The notes beneath the pieces are model-generated. The model worked only from the letters and a program-made list of their open reading frames with translations. It was not told the origin of the DNA and searched no databases. The translations under genes were made by a program, and so were the position numbers. Shown here piece after piece: positions 55,889 through 64,000 of a DNA stretch of 64,000 nt. The stretch's first letter is position 1, and every line of letters begins with the position of its first letter. The DNA is from Nocardia otitidiscaviarum NBRC 14405. Lineage in GTDB: Bacteria > Actinomycetota > Actinomycetes > Mycobacteriales > Mycobacteriaceae. The stretch covers positions 124,001-188,000 of the forward strand of contig NZ_BAGD01000281.1 of NCBI RefSeq assembly GCF_000308635.1, written 5' to 3'.

Positions 55889-56421
55889 GTGACGGTGGTG
55901 CGCGCCCCGTCCGGGGTCTGCGCGCTGGTCGAATTGACATCGAGGAATACCTCGACCTGGTAGATGCCGCCCGATTCGGAACTCACCTTCGCCGCGATGG
56001 GCGTGGCGGTGGAGGTCCAGCGCAGCGGTGTGAGCAGTTCCCGTAGCGCCGGTCCGGTCGCGTCGAACTTGCTGGCCAGCTGTGGTGCGGTGCCGTCCTT
56101 GAGCTTGGCCAGCCAGGCGGGGAAGTCCTGGTAGTCGATGGTCGAGGCGCCCACCGCGTAGTCGGTCGCGACCTGTTCGGCGTGGCGGCGTCGGTCGTCG
56201 CCGGCGGCGCGCTCGTCGAGTTCGTGGCGCGCGGTCCACCACAGGATCGCGAAAACGGCGGTGGCGGTCACGAGTACGGCGGCGATCCCCGAGCGCGCGA
56301 GGGCTCTCAGCGGTATCGACACCGCACGTGGGCCGGGTCGGGCATCACGGTCGGCGGCAGCCTGCTCGGCGGCGTCCCGGGTCGGTGTGGTGTCGGTGGG
56401 GTCGGTCATGGCTGTTCCCAT
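55807..56421 (-). CDS. Mce-associated membrane protein
   Basis: A 204-residue single-pass protein: polar Asp/Arg-rich cytoplasmic N-terminus, membrane helix IAAVLVTATAVFAILWW near residues 46-63, then an NTF2-like extracytoplasmic domain (TDYAVGASTIDYQDFPAWLAKLKDGTAP, YQVEVFLDVNSTS). Such Mas proteins follow mceF in most mce operons and stabilise the Mce complex. Start at ATG 56421, six bases after mceF; ATG 56409 is possible. Its end overlaps the aarF gene by 82 bp on the other strand. Confidence 0.9.
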   Translation of the reverse strand: MGTAMTDPTDTTPTRDAAEQAAADRDARPGPRAVSIPLRALARSGIAAVLVTATAVFAILWWTARHELDERAAGDDRRRHAEQVATDYAVGASTIDYQDFPAWLAKLKDGTAPQLASKFDATGPALRELLTPLRWTSTATPIAAKVSSESGGIYQVEVFLDVNSTSAQTPDGARTTVTYRVSVDRDADWQVSEVGGLDGALPTR

Positions 56422-56427
56422 CTATGG

Positions 56428-57384
56428 TCAGCGGACGGAAATCTGCAGGCGTACGGACTGGTCGCCGGTCTGCGCTAGTGCCTGGGTGAGCAGCGCGCCG
56501 ATATCCAGCGCGCCCAGGACGCCCGTGGTGGCCTGCGTCAGCGGCGCCAAGACGGGCACGAGCGGCGCGAGTTCGGGACCGAGGAGACCGAGGCGGTCGG
56601 TGAGCTGGTCGAGGAACGGCGCCAGACCGGTGCCGGTGCGGTAGGCGTCGGGAAATCCCTCGCTGTGCACCAGGACATCGAGGGCGTCGACGACCTCACG
56701 GACCTTACCGCCGAAGCGGCCGAATTCCGGGCCTCCGGCCCGCAGCGACGTTCCGAGCCAGTCCAGGTCGGCACCGATGGTCTGCAGGTCGGTGAGCAGG
56801 CCGCGCAATTGCGGCTGGCGGCTGAGCAGGGTTGCGGCCAGCAGTTCGGCGGACCGGTTCACCTGCGGCAGCACCGATCCGGCGCCGTCGAGACCGGCGG
56901 TGAACGTGCTCACCAGGTCGTCGATCGCGCCGGGATCGAGCTGGGTGAGCAGATCGGTCGCCGCCTCGGCCATGCCGGGCAGGGAGAGAGGAGTCCGCAC
57001 CAGGCGGGTGTCGACCTCGGCGCCGTCGGCGAGCACCGGTCCGCCCACCTCGGTCGGGGTGAATTGCAGATAGGGCTCACCGAGCGCGGACAGCGCCTCG
57101 ATGCGGACGGTACTGGCGGCGGGGACGGGATGGGTGTCCTCGAGCCGCAGCCGCACCAGGACTCCCCGCCCGGCCACCTCCACCGCGGTGACCTCGCCGA
57201 CCGGCACGCCCGACAGTAGAACGGGGGAATGTGGTTGCAGCCCACCGGATTCCGGAACGGACATGGTGACGTGCAGGTACTGGCGGAACCAGTCCACCCG
57301 GACGACGCCGATGGCCAGGTAGGCCGAGCCCACCACGAAGACCGCGAGGATCGCCGTCACCGACAGCGCGGACCGCGCCGTCAT
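56428..57384 (-). CDS. mceF: Mce family protein MceF
   Basis: A 318-residue MCE protein: N-terminal membrane anchor (ALSVTAILAVFVVGSAYLAIG), MCE/MlaD domain at about 35-115 (VTMSVPESGGLQPHSPVLLSGVPVGEVTAVEV), then the helical Mce4_CUP1-type region (FTAGLDGAGSVLPQVNRSAELLAATLL). It is shorter than many MceF proteins because it lacks a Pro-rich tail. ATG 57384 overlaps the mceE stop (ATGA). Part of the periplasm-spanning tunnel for lipid import. Confidence 0.9.
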   Translation of the reverse strand: MTARSALSVTAILAVFVVGSAYLAIGVVRVDWFRQYLHVTMSVPESGGLQPHSPVLLSGVPVGEVTAVEVAGRGVLVRLRLEDTHPVPAASTVRIEALSALGEPYLQFTPTEVGGPVLADGAEVDTRLVRTPLSLPGMAEAATDLLTQLDPGAIDDLVSTFTAGLDGAGSVLPQVNRSAELLAATLLSRQPQLRGLLTDLQTIGADLDWLGTSLRAGGPEFGRFGGKVREVVDALDVLVHSEGFPDAYRTGTGLAPFLDQLTDRLGLLGPELAPLVPVLAPLTQATTGVLGALDIGALLTQALAQTGDQSVRLQISVR

Positions 57385-58493
57385 CGCACGACCCCCACCA
57401 TGCGCAGTGCCGCGAGAATCGCGTCCATCTCGGGCGCGGAGTCCGCCGCGGGCGTTGTCGCGGTGCGGAATTCGGTGACGTTCACGGTGGGACCGTGTTC
57501 CGCCCACGGCAGGATGCGATCGTCGAGCAAGGCGACCAGCCTGTTGAGGTTCGAGGGTGCGCTGGTGTCCAGCGGGCCGGTGGTGAACAGCAGCGGCAGG
57601 AGCGCGGCGGCCGAGGCGTCACCGGCCTGGGCCAGTGGGCTCAACCAGACCAGCGCGTCCGGCAGCGTGCCAACCGCCGGGAGCAGTCCGAGCAGGCGCA
57701 CCACGGATGCGGTGGCGGTGGCGACCTGATCGGCTCCCGCCGCCGAGAAGTGCTCACGTATGGCCGACGCGTTGGCGCGGACGGCGTCGAGATCCGATGC
57801 GGTGGCGGCCAGCAGCGCGTCCACGCTGTCCAGGTGGTCGCCAAGGTCGGTGACATTGTCGGCGAACAGCGCTCGCAGGCGGGCGGTCTCACGGGGATCC
57901 GCCGGTAGCGCGGCGTTGACTTGATTGAGAATGTCCTGCAGTCGGGTGACCGTGCCACCTCGCACGAAGGCGGCCAGACCGGCCATCGTGTCCTCCACCT
58001 GAACGGCGGGGCGGGTCTGGTCCAAGGGAATCGTCGCGCCCTCCGACAGTGCGGGACCGGCGTCGCCCGCCGGGGTCTCGAGCGCGATGTACACATCACC
58101 GAGCGGCGTGTCCTGCCGCAGTTGCGCGGTGACCGCGCCGGACAGCCGGACGTCGGCGTCGATATCCACGTCCGCCAGTACGAACCCGGGCCGGGCGGCA
58201 TCGGGAGCGACCAGGGCGACGGCGGTCAGCTTTCCCACCGGCACGCCGTCGGCGACCACCCTCGCGCCGGAGGGCAGGTTCAGCGCGTCGGGGAACTGGA
58301 TGTGCAGGCGGTAGGCGGGCGTGCGCACGCCACCGCTCAGCGTGGGGAGCGCCGCCGGGTCGACAGCGCATGCGGCGATGAAAACGGCTATGGCCGTGAC
58401 GAAAACGATGAGCCCGAGCCGTGCCGACCGTATGCCGTGGGCCGGGCCGCAACGCTGTACCGCCGGGTAGCGCCGGTTCCGCGAGAACATCAT
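57381..58493 (-). CDS. mceE: Mce family lipoprotein MceE
   Basis: A 370-residue MCE lipoprotein (LprK type): lipobox FIAAC with Cys42, MCE domain YRLHIQFPDALNLPSGARVVADGVPVGKL, then a long helical region. In each mce operon the fifth mce gene encodes the lipoprotein, as here. ATG 58493 overlaps the mceD stop (ATGA); the next ATG is immediately adjacent. It anchors the Mce hexamer to the membrane. Confidence 0.9.
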   Translation of the reverse strand: MMFSRNRRYPAVQRCGPAHGIRSARLGLIVFVTAIAVFIAACAVDPAALPTLSGGVRTPAYRLHIQFPDALNLPSGARVVADGVPVGKLTAVALVAPDAARPGFVLADVDIDADVRLSGAVTAQLRQDTPLGDVYIALETPAGDAGPALSEGATIPLDQTRPAVQVEDTMAGLAAFVRGGTVTRLQDILNQVNAALPADPRETARLRALFADNVTDLGDHLDSVDALLAATASDLDAVRANASAIREHFSAAGADQVATATASVVRLLGLLPAVGTLPDALVWLSPLAQAGDASAAALLPLLFTTGPLDTSAPSNLNRLVALLDDRILPWAEHGPTVNVTEFRTATTPAADSAPEMDAILAALRMVGVVR

Positions 58494-59587
58494 CGTCCAC
58501 CTGTCATGCCGAAAACAAATGTTGCGAGATCGATCGCCGCCACCGCGTCCGCCGCGGAGCAACGGCCTGGTTCGAGTGCGTCCACCGCCGCGCACACTGC
58601 GGCCCCGACGTGCTGCGGGAGGTGCACACGTGGCGGCGTCCAGGTGAGCATGGGCTGCCCGTCGGGTCCCGCCATGCGGGTGAACGCGCCGACGAGAACC
58701 GGCACGGCGTCGACGATGCGCTCGAGCGTGCCGGCGTGGGACGCCAGCAGCCGGATGTAGGGCACCACGGCGTCGAGTCCGCCGAGAATCGCGCCGCCGT
58801 ATTCGCGAGTGATGTCGTTGGCCCAGGGCAGGATCACCCGCAGGCTGTCGACGAGTTCGGCGAGTTCGGCGAAGATCTCGTTGTTGATCTGATCGAAAAC
58901 CGCGGGGAAACGCGTGAGAACCTGCTTGTACTCCGCCCAGTTCGCCGCCGTGGCCGCCGACAGGGAACCCAGCGAGTCGATGAGGGCGCCCAGTCGCACC
59001 ACCGTGGCGTCGGAGGACAGGGCGCCCGAAGCCAGTTGCGTGAGCAGCGCATCGGCCTGACCGCCGGTACCGGCCGTCGCCTCACGCAATTGCCGGAGGG
59101 TGCGGCCGACCAGGTCGGGATCGTCGGGGGAATTCAGCTCGAGCATGAGTTCGTTGGCGGCCCGCAGGGTTTCGCTGATGCTCTTGGGTGTGAGCGTGCG
59201 GGTGACGCACCGATCCGGATCCCACGGCGTTTCGGTGGAATGCCCCGGCAGCACCGCCAGGTCACGGTCGGCGGCCAGCGTGGTCGCCACGGTCGCCGCG
59301 GCGACGTCGCCGTGCAGTCGATGATCGGCGTCGATGTCGAAATCGACCCGGACGCTACCGGTGTCGAGCCGCACGGCGGTGACGGATCCGACGACGACGC
59401 CGCGCAGCTTCACATGGGTGCCGGGATACAGGCCGATGGCGTCGGGCATCAGTGCGCAGTAGTGCTCCTCGGGAGCGAGCGGCCGGGCCAGCACCACATA
59501 GCCGGCGAGCGCGACAATGGCGGTGACCAGCGCGCCCGCGATCGTGACGAGTCCGCGTGAGGCGAGTAGTCGGCGCACGGTCAGCAT
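58490..59587 (-). CDS. mceD: Mce family protein MceD
   Basis: A 365-residue MCE protein: anchor VTIAGALVTAIVALAGYVVL, MCE domain with YCALMPDAIGLYPGTHVKLRGVVVGSVTAVRL, helical domain with ELAELVDSLRVILPWANDITREYGG. The sequence CALMPDAIGLYPG is typical of the fourth gene of mce operons. The C-terminus holds CAAVDALEPGRC. It starts at ATG 59587, overlapping the mceC end by 7 bp. Confidence 0.9.
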   Translation of the reverse strand: MLTVRRLLASRGLVTIAGALVTAIVALAGYVVLARPLAPEEHYCALMPDAIGLYPGTHVKLRGVVVGSVTAVRLDTGSVRVDFDIDADHRLHGDVAAATVATTLAADRDLAVLPGHSTETPWDPDRCVTRTLTPKSISETLRAANELMLELNSPDDPDLVGRTLRQLREATAGTGGQADALLTQLASGALSSDATVVRLGALIDSLGSLSAATAANWAEYKQVLTRFPAVFDQINNEIFAELAELVDSLRVILPWANDITREYGGAILGGLDAVVPYIRLLASHAGTLERIVDAVPVLVGAFTRMAGPDGQPMLTWTPPRVHLPQHVGAAVCAAVDALEPGRCSAADAVAAIDLATFVFGMTGGR

Positions 59588-60585
59588 TCCTTTCCCGGTA
59601 GCGGAACACAGACCGGGGTCAGCACGATCCCGGATTGATCTACCGTCACCCCATTGCGCGCGGCCAGCTGTGTCAGCCGGTCGGTCAAATTCCCGACGGT
59701 GCCGATCATCTGGTCGAGCCGCTGTCCCAGCTGCCGCAATGCCGGTAGGGCGCGAGCGAACTCGTCGGCCAGAGGTTGCAGCGTGGTGCGGTAGGCGGGT
59801 TCCAGCGCGGCGACGCGGGAGAGCAGCCGGGTGGTCAGGGGCAGGGCGGCATTGATCTCGTCTCGCTTGTCGATCAGGATCGTCTCCACCGCGTTGATGT
59901 GCCGAAACAATTGCGCGACAGTCGATTTCGCGGCGTCGATGGTGCCGAGGTACTCGCTGGCGACCGTCAGAGCGGCGTCGATGTCGGCCCGCTGCCGGTC
60001 GAGCAGGTCCGTCATGACCAGGACGGTGTCGCCGATTCGGCGCAGTGAGTCCGGATGCCCCGACAGCGCACTCTCCAGGGCGGTGAGATTCTCGCGCACC
60101 ACGCCGCCGTCCACCCGCTCCAACGGTGTTGTCGCATCCTGGAATACACGCATGAGGCTGTAGGGCAAGCGAACCCGGTCGGCGGGGATGGCAGCGGTGC
60201 CGAGGGGGGTCGACCCGGCGGGGGAGAGCGCCACGTAATGTCCACCGACGGCGGTGAGCATGCGGATCTCGAGGCTGCTGGCGTCGCCGACCGGCACCTC
60301 GTCGTCGACGGTGAAACGCATGCGGACCTCGTCGGCAAGCAGGTCGACGGCGGTGACGGCGCCGACGGTGATTCCGGCGACGCGCACGTCGTCGCCGACT
60401 CGTACCGCGCCCGCCTCGCTGAGCAGCGCCGTGTAGGTGGTCCTGCCCACGGGCAGGACGTACAGCGCCGCGCTGGCCGCGAGCGCGACGACGAGGACGA
60501 CCGCACCGGCGATGCCCCAGCGCACCTCGCGCCCGGCCGCGTCGCGCCCACCCACACAGTCCTTCAGTCGCGTCATCGTTGGCAT
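59581..60585 (-). CDS. mceC: Mce family protein MceC
   Basis: A 334-residue MCE protein: anchor GIAGAVVLVVALAASAALYVL, MCE domain YTALLSEAGAVRVGDDVRVAGITVGAVTAVDL, and a long alpha-helical part (DRQRADIDAALTVASEYLGTI). AAAGGA is 7 bases before ATG 60585. An in-frame ATG at 60576 overlaps the mceB stop but has no ribosome site. No extended Pro-rich tail. The Cys pair CVPLPGKEC ends the protein. Confidence 0.9.
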   Translation of the reverse strand: MPTMTRLKDCVGGRDAAGREVRWGIAGAVVLVVALAASAALYVLPVGRTTYTALLSEAGAVRVGDDVRVAGITVGAVTAVDLLADEVRMRFTVDDEVPVGDASSLEIRMLTAVGGHYVALSPAGSTPLGTAAIPADRVRLPYSLMRVFQDATTPLERVDGGVVRENLTALESALSGHPDSLRRIGDTVLVMTDLLDRQRADIDAALTVASEYLGTIDAAKSTVAQLFRHINAVETILIDKRDEINAALPLTTRLLSRVAALEPAYRTTLQPLADEFARALPALRQLGQRLDQMIGTVGNLTDRLTQLAARNGVTVDQSGIVLTPVCVPLPGKEC

Positions 60586-61580
60586 ACCGTGATCCTTTGC
60601 CCGGCGATGAGGATCGCCAGTGGTGCGGGGACGGGCGCGGGCCCGTTGCCGCAGGCGGCGGCTGTGGGCACGACCGCCGCGGCCGCCAGTGTGTCCAGGG
60701 TCTGCAGCAGGCCGGGCAGCCGCGACAAGACCTCGCGCGCCGCCTCCGGATCGGGCAGTGCCGCACGCAGCAGCCGGTCGAGGTCCGCATTGGTACCCGG
60801 GGAGAGCCCCAGCCGCGCGGCGAGGTCGTCGAGCGGCCGCAGCAGCGCGGGCATGCTCTCGGCGTAGTCGACAATGCCGTGCAGATGCTGTTCGAGTGTG
60901 GCGAATACGGCCGTCAACTCGGTGATCGCGGTGATCATATGGGGCGAGCGCCCGGCCAGCGTGTCCGACATCTGCCGCAGATTGCGGACGAGTGTGGATA
61001 TCACCATCTGACGGTCGCCCACGTAGGCGCCGATCCGCTCGATCGCGTCGAGCACCGGGCCCGGTCCTGCGCCGTCCCCGTCGAGTACGGCGAGCATGGA
61101 TTCGGCGAACTGGTTCACGGCGTCCGGCGATATCTCGGCCAGTACGGGTTGTAAGCCGTTGAACAGCGCCGTGATATCGAACGAGGGGATGGTGTGCGCC
61201 GTGTCGATGGTGGTGCCGCCGGGCAGTGGATCGGTGGTCTGCTCCGGCTGGCGCACATCGAGGTAGCGCTGCCCGGCGAGGCTCTGATAGCGAATCGCGA
61301 CCCTGGCGTCGCGGTCGATCGGTTGGTCCTGTCGCACCGTGAAGTCGACCCGCGCCAGCGTGCCGTCGAGTTCGACGGTCCGCACCTTGCCGACCGCGAG
61401 CCCGTACATGCGGACATCGGCACCCGCGTACAGGCCACTGGCATCGGTGAACAGCGCCGTGAAGCGTTCCGTCGGGCCGGGTACCGGCCGCTGGATCAAC
61501 TGGATGACGGCAACCAGCAGAACAGTCATGACGGCACCGAAAGCCGTTGTACGCCAAGCGAATCGGAGTGTCTTGCTCAT
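60573..61580 (-). CDS. mceB: Mce family protein MceB
   Basis: A 335-residue MCE protein: basic start MSKTLRFAWR, anchor FGAVMTVLLVAVIQLI, MCE domain FTALFTDASGLYAGADVRMYGLAVGKVRTVEL, then the helical tunnel domain (VRNLRQMSDTLAGRSPHMITAI). The conserved FTDASGLYAGDDVR-like run marks the second mce gene. ATG 61580 overlaps the mceA stop by 4 bp. Confidence 0.9.
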   Translation of the reverse strand: MSKTLRFAWRTTAFGAVMTVLLVAVIQLIQRPVPGPTERFTALFTDASGLYAGADVRMYGLAVGKVRTVELDGTLARVDFTVRQDQPIDRDARVAIRYQSLAGQRYLDVRQPEQTTDPLPGGTTIDTAHTIPSFDITALFNGLQPVLAEISPDAVNQFAESMLAVLDGDGAGPGPVLDAIERIGAYVGDRQMVISTLVRNLRQMSDTLAGRSPHMITAITELTAVFATLEQHLHGIVDYAESMPALLRPLDDLAARLGLSPGTNADLDRLLRAALPDPEAAREVLSRLPGLLQTLDTLAAAAVVPTAAACGNGPAPVPAPLAILIAGQRITVCQR

Positions 61581-62614
61581 CGGCCGCCACCTGTCCCGAT
61601 CGCGGATGCCAGCGGGACGGCCACCGCGGGCACACCGCGCAGTACGACCTCGACGTCGAGTGCCGGGCCGTCCGGACCGTCGGTGAACGCACGCCCCAGC
61701 CGATCGAGCAGTTCACGCAGCTCCGCACCGGACCGATTCGGATCGGGCACCGTGGCGGCGACCGCACGCAGGATCGGGGTGAGCAGATCGGCGTAGGGAC
61801 CGAGGCTCTCGCGCGCGGAATGCCCGAAACGCGTGAGGGCGGGAAACAATTCGTCGATGAGGACATCGACCCTGCGGTCGAAGTCGGCGCTGTCGGTCCG
61901 TATCGCCGGAATATGGGTGATCTCGTTCAGCAACGCCATACTGCCGTCGAGGAAAGCGGGCACCCCCGTCATCGCGGCGGCGTATCGGTCGATCAGATAA
62001 GACGGGGTGTAGCGCTGGGTGTCGGCCACCGTGCGCGCGGTGGCCACGACCGCGTGCAATACCGGGGCCACGGCGTCCAGTTCGACGCTGAGCCTGCTGA
62101 GCGAGGCGCTCAGTTGCGGGGTCAGCACCGCACCGGCCAGGCCCGACAGCTGTTCGAGCAGATGCCCCATCGTGACGTCGACCGTCCGACCCGCACCGGT
62201 CAGGTCGACGGTGGCGCCGTCGTACAGACGGGTGCCGCCGTCGCCGGGACGCACCGCGATCCGGCTGACTCCGAACAGGTTGGTGGGCGCGAACGCGAGG
62301 GTGAGCGTATCGGTGAGATCGCCGACGGCGTCCGCGTCCAGCAGCAGGGTGAGCCGCTGGCGGCCCGGCGATGTGTGCCGGGCGGCGTCCAGTTCGCCGA
62401 CCGGCACGCCGTACATCTCGACCTGTGTCCCACGGGTGATCCCGCTTCCCACCGCGGCGGTCGTGATCTCCAACCGGAGCTGCCGGTCGGGCGTGGTGGA
62501 CCGATAGCCGACCACGCCCGCGGCGACGACGGCGACGGTGAGCATCGCGATCAGACCTCGTCTGCGTGCGGTACGCCGATCCGTTGCGGCGCCGGGCATT
62601 CCGTATCTGGGCAT
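61577..62614 (-). CDS. mceA: Mce family protein MceA
   Basis: A 345-residue MCE protein: basic N-terminus, anchor GLIAMLTVAVVAAGVVGY, MCE domain (LRLEITTAAVGSGITRGTQVEMYGVPVGELDAA), helical region (RFGHSARESLGPYADLLTPIL). ATG 62614 is 5 bp after the yrbEB stop; a GTG overlapping that stop is the alternative. The MCE domain is more divergent than those of the other five members, which may reflect a distinct ligand. Confidence 0.88.
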   Translation of the reverse strand: MPRYGMPGAATDRRTARRRGLIAMLTVAVVAAGVVGYRSTTPDRQLRLEITTAAVGSGITRGTQVEMYGVPVGELDAARHTSPGRQRLTLLLDADAVGDLTDTLTLAFAPTNLFGVSRIAVRPGDGGTRLYDGATVDLTGAGRTVDVTMGHLLEQLSGLAGAVLTPQLSASLSRLSVELDAVAPVLHAVVATARTVADTQRYTPSYLIDRYAAAMTGVPAFLDGSMALLNEITHIPAIRTDSADFDRRVDVLIDELFPALTRFGHSARESLGPYADLLTPILRAVAATVPDPNRSGAELRELLDRLGRAFTDGPDGPALDVEVVLRGVPAVAVPLASAIGTGGGR

Positions 62615-62619
62615 GGCCC

Positions 62620-63486
62620 TCACCCCGTGAACTGGATCGAGGAGTCGACGCCCCACAGTGCGAGGGTCAGCACCATGTCCAAGGCGACGATCGTGACGAA
62701 GCTGGCGCGCACCGCACGTCCGGAGGCGATGCCGACGCCCTCGGGCCCGCCGGCGGCGAAGAAGCCCTGATAGCAGTGGATGAGGATGACCGCGGTGACG
62801 AAGACCAGCACCTTGATCACCGCGGCGACCATGTCCCAGCCGGAGACGAACTGGAAGAAGTAGTGGTAGTACACACCGCTGGACTGGCCGTGCACCACGA
62901 TGACCACGGCTGCGCAGCTGAGGTAGGCGAGAATCAGCGCGATAAGGAAGGTCGGCACGATCGCCACGGCCCCGGCGATGATCCGGGTGGTGACGACGAA
63001 CGGTATGGACCGCAGCCCCAGTGCTTCGAGGGCGTCGATCTCCTCCGAGATCCGCATGGCGCCGATCTCGGCGGTCATCCGGCACCCGGCCTGGGCGGCG
63101 AAACCGATCCCCGCCGCGATGGGTGCCAGTTCGCGGGTGTTGGCGAAGGCGGAGATGATTCCGGTCAGCGGGCCCATACCGAGCATGTCGAGCATGGAGA
63201 ACGCCTCGATGCCGGTTCCGGCGCCCATCACCAAGCCGAGTACCACCAGCGTGGGCACGGTTCCGCCGCCCACCACCAGTGAGCCTCTGCCCCAGGTCAG
63301 GTCGGTGACCAGGCGAAGGGTTTCGGCGCGATAGTGGCTGAGCGTCAGGGGAATCGAGCGCAGCACCTGCCAGCAGAAGTCCACCACGAATCCCGCGGTC
63401 TCCACGGCGGTCGCCGGCAGTGCGGTGACGCGGGCGCCGCGGCGTGTCCACCGCAGCCCGGCGGGCAGGTGACGGCTGGCGATCAT
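62620..63486 (-). CDS. yrbEB: MlaE/YrbE-family ABC permease B
   Basis: A 288-residue permease of the MlaE (YrbE) family: VVGGGTVPTLVVLGLVMGAGTGIEAF, the signature EIGAMRISEEIDALEALGLRSIPFVVTTRIIAG and HGQSSGVYYHYFFQFV. Five to six membrane segments. It pairs with YrbEA as the membrane channel of the Mce lipid importer, energised by an unlinked MceG (Mkl) ATPase. ATG 63486 overlaps the yrbEA stop (ATGA). Confidence 0.93.
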   Translation of the reverse strand: MIASRHLPAGLRWTRRGARVTALPATAVETAGFVVDFCWQVLRSIPLTLSHYRAETLRLVTDLTWGRGSLVVGGGTVPTLVVLGLVMGAGTGIEAFSMLDMLGMGPLTGIISAFANTRELAPIAAGIGFAAQAGCRMTAEIGAMRISEEIDALEALGLRSIPFVVTTRIIAGAVAIVPTFLIALILAYLSCAAVVIVVHGQSSGVYYHYFFQFVSGWDMVAAVIKVLVFVTAVILIHCYQGFFAAGGPEGVGIASGRAVRASFVTIVALDMVLTLALWGVDSSIQFTG

Positions 63487-64000
63487 GCCAGCCTCACCGG
63501 CAGGAACATGGCCGCCAGCTGGGTCAGCGCCAGATCGCAGACGGCGATGGCCACGACCGAGAGCACCACCGCGGCGTTGACGCCGTCGGCGACGCCGCGC
63601 GGCCCGCCGCGGGCCTCGAGTCCGCGTTGGCAGGACACGACCACCACCAGGAACCCGAAGAGCACCGACTTGCCCAGGGAGACCCAGACATCGGTGACGC
63701 CGGTGAAGGAGCCGAAGGTGAGCCAGTAGCTGCCCGGCGTCACCCCCTGCGCCGTCACGGCCATGAGGTAACCGGCGCCCACACCCACGAAAATGATCAG
63801 AACGTTCAGCAGCGGCGCTACCAGCAGCATCGCGGCAACTCGTGGAACGACGAGTCGCCGTACCGGATCCAAACCCATGACCCGCAGCGCGTCGATCTCT
63901 TCCCGGATGGTCCGCGCGCCCAGATCCGCGGCGATGGCCGAGGCGCCCGCGCCGCCGAGCAGCAGTCCGGTCGCCATCGGCGCGCCCTGCTTGATCACCC
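63483..64000 (-). CDS. yrbEA: MlaE/YrbE-family ABC permease A (partial, runs off the window)
   Basis: The C-terminal 172 or so residues of a YrbE permease: MATGLLLGGAGASAIAADLGARTIREEIDALRVMGLDPVRRLVVPR with the family EIDAL signature, and GVTPGSYWLTFGSFTGVTDVWVSLGKS. The 5' end lies beyond position 64000, so the start and operon promoter are not visible. It is the first visible gene of the yrbEA-yrbEB-mceABCDEF operon on the minus strand. Confidence 0.92.
   Translation of the reverse strand, partial: VIKQGAPMATGLLLGGAGASAIAADLGARTIREEIDALRVMGLDPVRRLVVPRVAAMLLVAPLLNVLIIFVGVGAGYLMAVTAQGVTPGSYWLTFGSFTGVTDVWVSLGKSVLFGFLVVVVSCQRGLEARGGPRGVADGVNAAVVLSVVAIAVCDLALTQLAAMFLPVRLA

Noticed and set aside
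1-64000. Search for tRNA, rRNA, CRISPR arrays, insertion sequences and integrase genes
   Set aside because: No cloverleaf-type T-loop/acceptor pairs, ribosomal motifs, regularly spaced repeats, transposase DDE/HTH proteins or terminal repeats were seen by eye; a tool search could still find weak cases.

Overview
The window is high-GC actinobacterial DNA. Its content points to a mycolic-acid-containing member of the Mycobacteriales, most likely Nocardia: a complete mce cluster with yrbE permeases, an antigen-85-type mycolyltransferase, a GT87 mannosyltransferase, an XRE/DUF397 pair, many small Sec-secreted proteins of unknown function, and many apparently leaderless starts (TANNGT -10 elements 6 to 8 bases before an ATG or GTG). 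The genus is an inference. I saw no rRNA, tRNA, CRISPR array, phage or insertion sequence.

Left part (0-20 kb). After the tail of an XRE regulator with its DUF397 partner comes a lipoprotein. A ribose-type uptake and catabolic operon follows (binding protein, permease, half-size ATPase, ribokinase, pyranase; minus strand). It faces a LacI regulator across a perfect 28-bp palindrome. Next are two divergent regulator/transporter units: TetR with an MFS exporter, and MarR with two small membrane proteins. Between them lie a HAD hydrolase/MFS pair, an AraC regulator facing a DHFR-like reductase, a secreted phytase-like esterase and a DASS symporter. A PutP-type symporter closes the region.

Middle (20-41 kb). 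A YbaB/EbfC-like protein, a protein with a PI3K/HipA-like kinase core and a small acidic protein form a possible toxin/immunity-like set. A CsoR-superfamily regulator that looks like a persulfide (CstR) rather than copper sensor faces a DUF302 / mini Zn-protein / AhpD-like operon, with two identical 16-bp palindromic cores between them. A secreted tripeptidyl-peptidase-like hydrolase, a ProX/V/W-type osmoprotectant transporter and a cobalamin riboswitch come next. The riboswitch precedes a peptide/nickel-type ABC transporter in which one permease and both ATPases are fused in one polypeptide. Then follow a frameshifted mycolyltransferase, an M3 peptidase, a GT87 mannosyltransferase, AlaA-type transaminase and an HxlR regulator with twin operators.

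Right part (41-64 kb). The least explained unit is 41.9-46.7 kb. It holds two related proteins with a possible degenerate Toprim/topoisomerase VI-A-like core, a membrane-anchored acidic-tail protein, an asparagine-synthetase-like ligase without the position-2 catalytic cysteine, and a cupin-like protein. CinA follows. On the minus strand a SigB/SigF-type sigma factor heads a unit with a heme-oxygenase-like di-iron protein, a HemK-type methyltransferase and a CDGSH Fe-S protein. After a flavin reductase, a DUF1851-like protein, an MFS transporter, two small secreted proteins, a TetR regulator and an AarF/UbiB kinase, the window ends in a mce operon (yrbEA partial, yrbEB, mceA-F, Mce-associated protein; minus strand), a predicted lipid importer.
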